A stretch of DNA of 64,000 nucleotides from positions 43,440,001-43,504,000 of the forward strand of contig NC_081826.1 in the NCBI RefSeq assembly GCF_030867095.1, written 5' to 3'. Made by a program: the position numbers and the translations under genes. The stretch comes from Alligator mississippiensis (Eukaryota > Chordata > Crocodylia > Alligatoridae). A model generated the notes under the pieces. The model had not been told where the DNA came from. It made no database searches and saw only the letters and a program-made list of their open reading frames with translations. Positions 20,887-32,800 of this stretch are shown here, piece after piece; the first letter of the stretch is position 1; every line of letters starts with the position of its first letter.

Positions 20887-23800
20887 GTAAGTGTAAGGCA
20901 GTACAAATCAGAAAGATTCAAGTATATTATCCCTCTTGTCTGGGACTTGTTTTGCAGTCTAACAAGCTGTCTTAAGTTTATGCATGCACTGAATATGTAA
21001 GATTTTTCTTTCGGTTTTTTTCAAATGAGAATCTTGGATTTTAGGACTTGTGTGTCCTGTTTTATTTTGCTTAACTGAAGTTTGACAGGTTTAATTTTTA
21101 CCTGTATTCTATTTACAGAGAGACATCTCCACATACATTTCAGTTAGACCTGTTTTTCAACAATGTCAGCAAGCCAAGTGCTCCTGTTTTTGACAGACTG
21201 GGAAGGCAAGTACTTTCAAAATTAATTTATACATAGATGAGGATTTTCTTTATTTTCTTAAATAAAGCTGTAGGATCTCATAGTACAGATGTTACAGGTT
21301 ATAATATAAAATAGCATGCATAGTTGCATTGTCTAGTTAGAATATAAAGTAGTATGGTTGGCATAGCTTATTCTTGCAAACACTGTTTCATAATCAATAC
21401 CGTTAATAAGAGATTTTATGTAGGCAAACTTGCTTCACTTCCGTGTCCTCCACTGTGACCCAGCTTCATCACTGGATGTTCTCAAAATTTCTTGGAATAG
21501 TTTAACTTTTCTAAAGCTTTATTATCCGATTGATCCATTCCAAAGTATATATGGGACTGAGGATTGTAGGGCGTGCCATCTACATTCTGGCCTGCCTATT
21601 CCTGCTTCCTGATGCTTTCCCACAGTTCCCTACCTCCCCATCATCTTTTGTTCTTAAATTGACACTCCCTTTAACGTCAGCATATATTACCCATATATTG
21701 TAATGTATGTTGGGCTTTATGCATTCTTAAATTGATGAGCATATACATTGTACAACATTTTGACTTGGAGTCTGCCTCTTTCACTTAAGATGATCGTGAA
21801 GTATTAATACAAGTGATATATAGAAACATTAAGACTTAAGATTGTGTAAAGAGATTTTGAAAAATAAATGAAAAATAAGCATGTGTGTTCTGTTTAACAG
21901 CCTTGAATATGATGAGAACACTTCAATTATTTTTAGACCCAATGCAAAGGTAATTATGTCTTATTTCTGCTATGATTTGAACCTTTTTTCTTTCCTGTCT
22001 GGATGCTATTTAATAGCTTTGGCATGCTATTAAATGTGCTTAGCATTGTACAAAATAGTCATAGTGTTAGACCTATCTCTAATATGCTTATTCTAAACGA
22101 AGCTATACAGCTTAGTTGGGTAATACACTAGGGCCAGTGCTTTAAAAGTTAAAGCCTAAAGTTAGAGTCCTTGTAAGGGTGTGGACAGACATAACACTTG
22201 AATAACTTCATATGTATTTAAAATGTGTCAGAGGGCAAGCAAATGGATGTAAATGCCCTTTGAAATGTTTTGAAAATGGCAGAAGTGCTCCAAAAATAAT
22301 TCTGAAGAAAACAATTGCTATTTGGAAGCTCTTCAAATGAAGCGCATCCTGTTACACATGCATGCTGTACAGAGCATGACAAAGGAGGGCTCAGCCCTTT
22401 AATATCTGGTAGTGTTATACTGCTTTAAATGTTATATCTGTCCCTACCCTAAGTGATATGGTTTTCAAAAGGGCTGACCTCTTGGCAGTGCCTATCAGGA
22501 TTAAAGTGAGCATCAGATGGATGACATCACCCTAGTAGATGTTCAAGTCAGTTGGTAAGACTGAGTGATAAAAACCAAAGGATAGTGAGATACGGTTGCT
22601 GTATCTGGGAAGAGTGTCACCCTGTATTAGAATCTCGTAATCAGTTCTTTTCTACCTATCTTAAAAACACTAAAACAAATCTAGATGTTTGTGGGGTGGT
22701 GGGGAGGAGTGGCAGGTGGAGCATTGCAGCCTGATCTGGATGTGGGTGGGCTCAGCCCTAATCCATGTGGATCCCAATTGGCTGGATTTGGCTCATGGGC
22801 TGGAGGCTGTGTACCCCTGGTGTAAACAATAAAGGATGTTGAAAGGCCTGATCTTTATTTTTCACTCCTTACTAGTCTACAGGTACTAGTAAGCTGATAA
22901 TAACTGTAAATCAGACTTGATATTAAATGCTTGTAGTGTACTTCCAAGCTTCCTCTGCAGTCCTCTTTGGCATCTGGTGCATTTAGATCAATGTTTCAAT
23001 GTTACCCACACCAAGGGAAGTTCTCATAAACCGGTTTGAGTGGCCTTGACAGTGTGTTGTAATTGGATGTTTTGGAGAGTAAAAATCACTTATTTGATGT
23101 CATTAAAAATGTTTTGAGTTTTCTCTTTGAAAGCCAGGGAAAGGTGTAAAACTCATTAATTTTCCTTTTTCTAATTTTCCTTGAGTGTTTTTATGTGGCT
23201 ACTGATACAGAGCTCTTTGAATAAGATTTAAAGTATAGAATTTTCAGTCACCACTGCATTTTAATTGTTGTATTTTATTTTGTGAATCAGGTCAACACAG
23301 ATGGATTGGTTCTGAGAGGTTGGTACAACTGCCTGACCCTGGCAATATATGGCTCTGTTGATAGAGTAATAAGTCATGACAGAGAATCACCACCGCCGCC
23401 ACCTCCCCCACCACCACCTCCCCAACAACAGCCTGGCTTGAAAAGAAACCCAAAACATGGTGAGCAAATCAGAACTATGAGAACAAAAGTATCAAGAGTT
23501 TCCTTTATTTAAAATATTCTCTGAACTGCAGCTAGGAAATCTTTACATCAGATTTCATTGGACTTAATTATCCAGTTGAAGTTGTTTTTTTTTTTTTTTT
23601 TAAATCAGTAATACTGAATCTTCTTACAGATTTAGGTTAAATGTTTCTTAATAAGTTCCTCTTTTTATAGTGCTTCTGAAAAAGTGAATGTGATTTACTG
23701 AAAACAGGAATTGAAGAACTCTTTTAGGTTGCATTTCATATGACTTAGTCAAAGGATAGGTGACCAAACTCATTACTTCCAAAATGGAGTTAATGACCAA

Positions 23801-26800
23801 GAGTAGATAAAGAGAGTGAAGGAAAGCTTCACCATTCTACTTAGCTTTCTGTTTGTGACTTACAAGTTGCTTAAAAAAAAAGATTGATCATACTTGGAGT
23901 AGAATAGCTTCTGTACAGAAAGCTTGACCAAGTTGCTATTTTGGATTTAATGTAGTTTTAAAGAATGGAATTGTTTGGAGATTTAACTGGCAGACTGCAA
24001 GATAGAACTAATGTACAGTAGATAATCAGCTTCAGTCTAAGGTTTGGTTTGTAAATGGCTTTAGTCAGTAATGGTAGAATTTATAGTATTATCTGATGCT
24101 ATCAAAGCAACAATACAAATAATTACAATATTATGCTCTAAGTTATGATCTAATATGAGTCTTGAGAATAAATGTGGAATGTAGTGTTAACTTAAAATTA
24201 CTGCCCTAGAATTAATGGTTGGTAAATGAGTTGTTTTTTTTTTATCCAGGGTGGCTTCAGGAGGGGCATTACTTAATCACTTTTTGTCCATGTGTTGCAT
24301 GGCAAAAGTACAGTTGATAAATGAGTGTTTTCTAATCAAGAGTGACATCTAAATTAAAAACTTTGTACTTTCCCTCTCTCTCCTCTAAAATGCTCATTTT
24401 CAAAAACCAAAAATGTAGTTGATGGGGAGAAAGAAGATCAGTTTAATGGCAGCCCTCCAAGACCGCAGCCCAGGGGCCCAAGGACTCCTCCAGGCCCTCC
24501 ACCTCCTGATGATGATGAAGATGAACCTATGCCTGTATCAGGTATAACAAGTGTCAGTCTGTTTCTCTTTATGTCTGTTGCATAGCTGTGCATGATGAGA
24601 AGGGAAAAAAGCCTGCCGTGCTACCTTGTGGCAGCAGATGAGCTTTTTGCTTTTGTTGATGATCACAGATACACTTTTAAGAAAAGAAATGCAGTTAAAT
24701 GACCGCTTAAAGACTGTAGAATCTAATAGCAATCTAGGGTTTGCATGTTATGAATTAAAAGCGCATACACTGTTTATGTAAACAGTTTAATGAGCTAATT
24801 AGTTATGGTGAGTTGTTTTGTCAGATCATTTGAATGCTTAAAAACATTCTTTTGTATCTCCACTACTCCCACTACAAACACTTAAACATAGTGCTGAAGT
24901 ATTGGATTTGGTAATCAGAGGATTCTTTTCTTAATTTCCAATCGTTCCAGTGGTTGGGGAAAAGGAAGATGATGTTGATCACAGGGAGGATTACTTTGAG
25001 CCCATTTCTCCTGATCGAACATCCATTCACCAAGAAAGCCAGTACTCTGATGAAGGAGAAGTAGAGGAGGACCAGCCAGAAGATGGGGAGGATGAGGAGG
25101 AAGATGTGGATGTTGAGGAGGATGAGGATGAGGAAGAGGATGATGGGCATACAGTAGAGAGTATTCCTGAGGAGGAGGAAGATGAGGAAGAGGAAGATGA
25201 GGAAGAAGAAGGGGAAGAAGAGGAGGAAGGTGAAGGTAGGTAATATGCAAAAATAAAAATGACCAAGATTTTTTTGAAAGTGGAGGGCAGTATAGTATAG
25301 TATAAGCAGATGACAGGAATGAAGAGACATAGGCTCTTCCTGCCTCTACTGCAGTGTGTGACTTTGGGTCAAGTAATTTTTCTTGTCTTCATCTTGATTT
25401 TATAAAAAACTTGGAAGATGGTTGCGAATAATGCACAAATTATTTTTTTTTTTTAAAAAAGATCAAATTCTTCCAAGCCAGTGACTGCAAAGGGGTATTA
25501 TATTGTACACTTAAATTCTGGCATTTATGAGGTCAAATATATGCCTGTTCACTTAATTGATTATTATATATTGAAATATCTGATATTAATCCTCTGCTAT
25601 GATAATTTAGAGATTTTTATTTTCTCACATACACAATTTCTAAAGAGTTCTGATGATCTAGTGTTCCAAAGCAGTTCCACAGTAACAGTCTCATGTGCTT
25701 TCATGATGAAAGATCAAATATTTTGGTAAGAAGTTAGGTTAAATTGTCATGGATATGTGGAACTATACAAAAAGGAGAAGGGAAAGATGAGATAATCCAA
25801 GAACCCCTGCAGTTTCAGGAAGTGACTGCATCATTAGCTACTTATTGGTGCCTAAGTGGCAAATCTCCTACTTTCTTGTTCAGGAGGAGGAAAAAAGATC
25901 CCTAAAATCATCTGGCTTGACTCTTCTGAGGGGAAAATCCATTCATTACCTCAGATTTTCTGACCAATTTAAGCAACTTCCTATGAGTGACAATTTTTGT
26001 AGTTAAGCACCTATAGATATTTATGCTTTGAAAGAGTATTTTTGCCCAAGTAACTGTCAAGCTTATTTTAGTTTTTTATTTTTAATCAGTGATGCTGAAA
26101 GGAAGGCGCTTTATTTTTGAAAGAAAAGGGCAAAACATATTTTTCTGTTTAAAAGGGGGAGCAACCCCCCCCCCCTCGGAAAAATGTTTGGTCAGAATTT
26201 CTTCCAGTCCTAAAAGTTATTTAACTACTTTTCTGATACCTAACTTGCCACATGTATGAAACCAAGCACTTCTTTGCTGAAGTGCATCTGGCCTGTTTCT
26301 GTCTCTGTACTTTGTTCTCCAGTGGAGCAGCAACATTTTAGACTGCTGCTGTATTTTCTTGGTTTGTTGGAGCTCCAGTGTGGAATGGCAGCCACATAGT
26401 GAATGGTAAGGAAGAAACCACTAACATTGTCAACATAGCACTATCTGAAGTGTCAAGGCTAAGTAGAGTTTACCAGAGGGAGATTTTTAGCAGATATTTA
26501 GTATATGTTAGCTTTTTGGAACCAAAGATTTTTAAGAATAACTATGATTCTGCTGCTATTACGTGACGTTATCTAGAATATTATTTAATGATTGGATTTC
26601 TTATCTTAGTTGAATTAGGATCTTTGCTTCCAACTCCATGGAAGTTCTGCAGCTGTCCTATGTAAGGAGTAACCTCACAATAGTGCTTTTTAATTATAGT
26701 AGCAAAGAACATTTTTAGTGTTTTGAATTCATACTTTCTAAGCAGCAGTTTGTGTACTACTTTTGTACTATGAATCATTCCTGAAGTTTTATAACCTAGT

Positions 26801-29800
26801 CATCTGTACATAATTGCTTTTTATTTAACAAACTAAACCTAAAACTTCTTTTCAGGAGATGATGGCTATGAGCAGATTTCAAGTGATGAAGATGGAATTG
26901 CTGATCTGGAACGTGAAACATTTAAGTATCCAAGCTTTGATATTGAATATACTCCTGAGGATCTGGCTTCAGTGCCACCTGTGACATACGAGCCTTATGA
27001 AAGAGAGCTTGGACCTCTGTTGTACTTCAGCTGCCCATACAAGACTGTATTTGAGACTGAAGTTGGTAAGATAAGGGACCAAGATGCAGAAAAGGAAAAT
27101 TCGGGGGCAGTCGAAGCCTCAGTTAAATTAACTGAACTCTTGGATTTATATCAGGAGGAAAGGGGTGCAAAATGGGTCACGGCTCTAGAAGAAATTCCAG
27201 GTTTAATAGTGAAGGGCCTAAGCTACCTGCAAGTGAAGGACACAAAACAGGACTATGTTACCCAACTAGTAGACTGGACCTTGCAAGCTTTAAACCTGCA
27301 GGTAGCTCTCAGGCAGCCCATCGCTTTGAACGTTCGACAGCTAAAAGCTGGAACAAAGCTGGTGTCGTCATTAGCAGAATGTGGGACTCAAGGAATAATG
27401 GGACTCTTGCAGGCAGGAGTTATTAATGCACTATTTGAATTGTTGTTTGCAGATCATGTATCATCCTCCCTTAAACTTAATGCTTTCAAAGCTTTGGATA
27501 GTGTTATCAGTATGACTGAAGGAATGGATATGTTCTTGAAAGGTAGGCTAGAGGCACATGAAAAAAGTGGCTATCAGAAACTCTTGGAACTCATACTGTT
27601 AGATCAGACGGTGAGAGTCCTCACTGCAGGTTCAGCAATTCTGCAGAAGTGCCACTTTTATGAGATTCTGTCAGACATTAAAAAGCTTGTTGACCAATTA
27701 GCAGAGAGTACTCCCCCACTTCCTAATCATACTGAGTCAGAGCAGGATACAGACCTTGGACTTGAGAGAACCAACCAAGAATATGAAAATGATGTGGAGG
27801 CTCCTATGGATATGGACCATCTTCTGGAATCTTCAAATATTAGTGAAGGAGAGGTGGAAAAACTTATTAGCCTCCTAGAAGAAATCTTTCATTTGATGGA
27901 GACTTCACCTCATACAATGATTCAGCCACCTGTAAAATCCTTCCCGACAACAGCACGCATTACAGGACCCCCAGAAAGGGATGATCCTTACCCTGTCTTG
28001 TTTAGGTAAGACAGGTCTGGTTTGCTGGTTTCTTGTTTCAGTTTTGTGGATGCAGTAGCATAAAGCAGTGACTAATGCTTTGCTAAATTTTTTTACGCTG
28101 TTAATGCCTTTCATTCATTAGTGAAGGCTTACAGATCACTTTAAGTGTTAGGAAGAACTGTCTGGTTAATGGAATCAGTCATGTTGTTAGTTTCCTACCC
28201 TAGCCATCTTAATGAGATCACAGACTGAATAGTGGACTGTTATGCTAAGTGCTGTATAAACGCCTACAAAAAAGAACCAAACATTCTGCTCCGAAAGACC
28301 TTGCAGTTAAGTATCTTAGCACTGTTCCCAATGGACAACGGTCCACATAACAGTCCTAACACTATCAAACCTCTGGCATTTGTAGCAGAAAGATCATGAA
28401 TGGACTTAGGAACTGTATATTACAAAAATGTCTTTGAAGTTTTTCATTACTAAAAAGATAAGAGAACTCTAAACATTTTTTCTCATTATTTTTTAAATAA
28501 ACATTGTTAACTTTAAGAACTAATAGTAGCAGAATGTTTAGTTTGAGAATACAGGTACTCAAATTCACAAAATTCCCAAGGCTAAAGTTTCTGACACTTT
28601 TATTGTGCGAATTATTGTTTTTAATAAGAATTTTGTTTTTAGGAGATAATCATAGCAGTGACATTTTTGTGAAAATAGCTCAGAATTCTGCTACTTCATC
28701 ATTAAGTAGGTATGGTTTCTTAAAATATGCATAAGATGAGGTTCTGGTAAAATTATTGGATACTATGTTAAACTTGTAAATCAGGATTGTACTGCAGATG
28801 TTTTTGTTTTACGTTCTTACAGATATCTTCACAGTCACCATTTCTTGGAATGTATTACCCTGCTACTATCCATTCCAGTCACAAGTGCTCATCCTGGTGT
28901 ACTTCAGGCTGTCAGAGATGTATTGAAGTTCCTGGCACAGTCGCAGAAGGGTCTCCTCTTTTTCCTATCCGAGTATGAAGCAACAAACCTGTTGATAAGA
29001 GGACTTTGTCAGTTTTCCGATCCAGATCAAGAAGAAGGTCTCCAGTCAGATAGTGCTAATGAGGATACGTTTGCCTTGTGGCTCTTGCATTCAACACAGA
29101 CGTTGCAGTGCATCTCGGAATTGTTCTGCCACTTCCAGCGGTGCACAGCCAGTGAGGAAACAGACCATTCGGACCTCTTGGGAACACTTCATAATCTTTA
29201 CCTGATTACTTTTAATCCTGTGGGAAGATCTGCTGTGGCTCATGTATTCAGCCTTGAGAAGAACCTCCAAAGTCTTATTACTTTAATGGAATACTATTCC
29301 AAGGAAGCTTTAGGGTAACTGTATATTTGTGTTCACTTTTTTGGTTTACTGATTTTAAACATTTATAACTTAGCTGTTCCCTTTGTAAAGAAATAATTCA
29401 TCAGAAGAAAGCTTACAAAATTGCCATTGCTTCAAAGTAATGTCTTCAAAGTAGAATAGCAGGATAGAAATGGCAGGTGTGTGCCATTTGTTAACAGTTG
29501 TCATATTAGAAACTATTCAGGTCATCCAAAAAGATGTTTAGGTATTTTACTCTAGATCAAATTTCAGAAAACTAGAAAATATTAGTAAAGAGGTAGCCTG
29601 TTTGGTCTAAACTTAACATTTTTCTGTCAACCAAGTACAGAGGGCTGGGCACTCTGATCGCATTTTCTGCATTGGATATTTTCCAAATCTTGAAAGCTTA
29701 CAGTATTTTTTTCTAGAGAAATTTGTCACTTAAGGAGTAAAGATTGAATAGCACTGACAAAGATGTATAAGAAAGTGTGCTCACTACTTACTAGATTCTA

Positions 29801-32800
29801 GTCTGTGCTATCAGTTTCCCGCTCTTCTGAGTATTAAAGCTTGCAAAAAAAACCCGGGATAATTATATAAAGTACACAATTAACACGTGGGTAGTTGTTT
29901 CATTCCTTATCAAGAGATCAAAGTATAATTTTGATCTGTTTCTCAAAAAACACTTGTAGGCAAGATTATTTATTTTTCTTCTTTAGGTGAAGCTGTAATA
30001 GAGATGGAGTTCTATAGGCAGATTCTTAAGTGTTCAGGTGAGAGGATCCCTCAAATGCCCAGTATGGCAATGTACCGTTTAAGGAAATCCTTTATCTGTT
30101 TCAGTGACTCCAAGTCTAAGAAGTCAGTTGCTTATAATTATGCCTGCATACTTGTTTTGCTGGTGGTTCAGTCCTCCAGTGATGTTCAAATGCTGGAACA
30201 GCACTCGGCACCTCTGTTGAAGCTTTGTAAGGCTGATGAAAATAACACCAAATTGCAAGGTACAGTATGTGCTATTATCAAGTAAATTGTTCAGAATGTA
30301 TAGCAGAAACCTTTTATATGCTAGTAATTAGTACTTCATGATCATCTGGTTTTGATAATGTATATAATGAAATTCCCCTTTTAGCCACATATTAGGTTGA
30401 GTCACTGAGAAGATATATAATTTTTCCTATTTATGTTAATAAGGTATCTTCAACTTGATAATCTTCCTAGTGAATAATTTATGTAATATTCATTACCAAG
30501 AATATCAGATAACGGCAGGACGTTTGTACTCTTTGGAAATAATTTGGAAGGCAAGATTAGTAGAGTCGGTGGTTAACTACTATTTTGACTGTATTGTGTT
30601 TTTCTGCCTTTAGTCCAGAACTCCAGGCACTTATGAAACTTAGTGCACTATTAGGGAACGGAAAAAAAAACCCTTCTACGCAAAACTTCTAATTTATCAG
30701 TTTTTCCAGTGATTAGACTCTTGTACAAGGATCGATGCCAGGCTGGCCAGCCATGTTATAAAGTCCAATGAAAAGTTCTTCTTCTTGCTGTTCTACTTGG
30801 CAGCCCTTGGCTTCCTTAAGTACTTTTGAGATAAGTTGGGTTTTACAGCCTGCCTTGCAGTTTAACCAATTCAGGCCATTCTTGACCATGAAGGGATGTA
30901 TCCTGAGTTGAAGAGCTTTCACAGAGAATACCCTGGTGGCCTGGAGTGAGGTTTTACTTGAACATCTATTTAAGGAGTTGGAAGAGTTGGATTTTGTTTG
31001 TAATTAACTGTTTGTGGTTGTATGTATGTGAGGAGAATATGCTGCTCTTTCAGGACTGAAAGGCTCTGTCATGTATTTTTAACTAGGTCAAGTAGGGACC
31101 TTGATTGCCCAAGGGAGGTTTTTATTAAGTGTTTTTGTCTAATTACAAATAAGTATAAAACATTAATAGAATAAAATTCTAATAGATACTAATTTAATAT
31201 TGTTTATAGAAACACACTTCTGAGTCATTTTATAAGAAGTCCCTAATGAAGAAGTGGAAATGTTTTGCCAATTTCATAGGCAGACAAGGTTCCTTGGGTG
31301 AATTTGATATCTTTTATTAAACCAACCCAAATGGTTGGAGAATAGTTATTAAGCAAGCTTTCGGGTTCAAAAACCCTTCGTCAGGCTAAGGAAGCTGCAG
31401 CAGTTGCTGCGTGCTCTTCCTGGGTGGAATGAAAAGTAAAGAAGCCAGGGGCTGGGCTGGGCTGGGGAGTCAGTTGCCAGGCAGATTGTAATGTATCAAA
31501 AATCCAATGTCTGTGTTTAGTCCCTGATCTCTAGTATCCAGCAGGTTGATGAAATGGAGCTCATAGGCTCGTCTCTGGGATGTGTTGTGTAAAAGTTCCC
31601 TTGAGGATCAGGACTGAGAGATTGGAGAGAGAGTGGCCCTCCTGTGAGAAATGTGCCCCCACCAGTAATTGGGTGTTTCTGTCTTTGATGGATTTCCGGT
31701 GTGCATTCATTCTAGTGCGCAGTTGTTGTCTGGTCTCTCCTACATATTTTCCATCAGGGCATTTGGTGCATTGGATGAGGTATACTACATTCCTGGAGGT
31801 GCAGCTGTAAGATCCAGGAATGCTGATGGCTCTGTTGTGGGGTGTAGTAATAGTGGAGGTGGTGGAGATGTGGGGGCAGGTTTTGCATTTCTTGTCCTGG
31901 CACGGTCTGGATCCTTTTGGTGTGTTCTGGGGTTGAGGAAGTTTGCTTCTGGTGATGAGGTTGGCGAGGTTAGGTGCTTGTCTGAAGGCTAGGATGGGTG
32001 GCTCTGGGAAGATTTTTTTAAGAATAGGGTCTGTTTCTAATATGGGTTGCAATTTTTTGAGGATTTTCCATACAGGTTCAAGGGATGGGTGATATGTCAT
32101 AACCAGCGGTGTGCGATTTGTGGGTGTTTTTCTTCTGTACTGCAGCAGTTCTTAACGTGGTATCCAGGTGGCTCTTTCAAACATGCGATCTACCTCTCTG
32201 GAGGAGTGTCCTTGCTGGGTGAAAGCCTTTTTAAGATTGGTGAGGTGGCAATCCCGGGTGTTCTCTTCAGTACAGGTGCGGTGGTATCTGAGGGCTTGGC
32301 TGTATATCACAGCTTTTTTGGTGTGTTTCAGGTGATTGCTGGTTCTGTGCAGATATGTGTGTTGGTCTGTGGGTTTCTTGTATACTGTGGTCTGTATTTT
32401 ACCCTTCTGGATACTGATCATTGTGTCTAAAAAGGGGATGTTGGTGCTGGAGTATTCTAAAGAAAGTCGGATGGAGGGATGGTGACTGTTGAATTTCTGG
32501 TGGAACTCAATTAGAGATTCCCGGTTCTCGCTCCAAATGATCAAGATGTCATTGAGATATCGTAAGTACAGCAAGGGTTTGATGGTGCAGTTCTTGAGGA
32601 AGTCTTCTTCTAGAGATCAGGGACTAAACATAGACATTGGATTTTTGATACATTACAATCTGCCTGGCAACTGACTCCCCAGCCCAGCCCAGCCCCTGGC
32701 TTGTTTACTTTTCATTCCACCCAGGAAGAGCATGCAGCAACTGCTGCAGCGTCCTTAGCCTGACAAAGGGTTTTTGAACCCGAAAGCTTGCTTAATAACT

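Noticed and set aside
25027..25266. Serine-rich antisense frame
   Set aside because: It is the reverse reading of the Glu/Asp codons of VIRMA exon 7.
30004..30104. Upstream extension of the VIRMA exon 10 frame with its own ATG
   Set aside because: The extension does not match the family, and a good acceptor lies at 30104; it is intron read-through.
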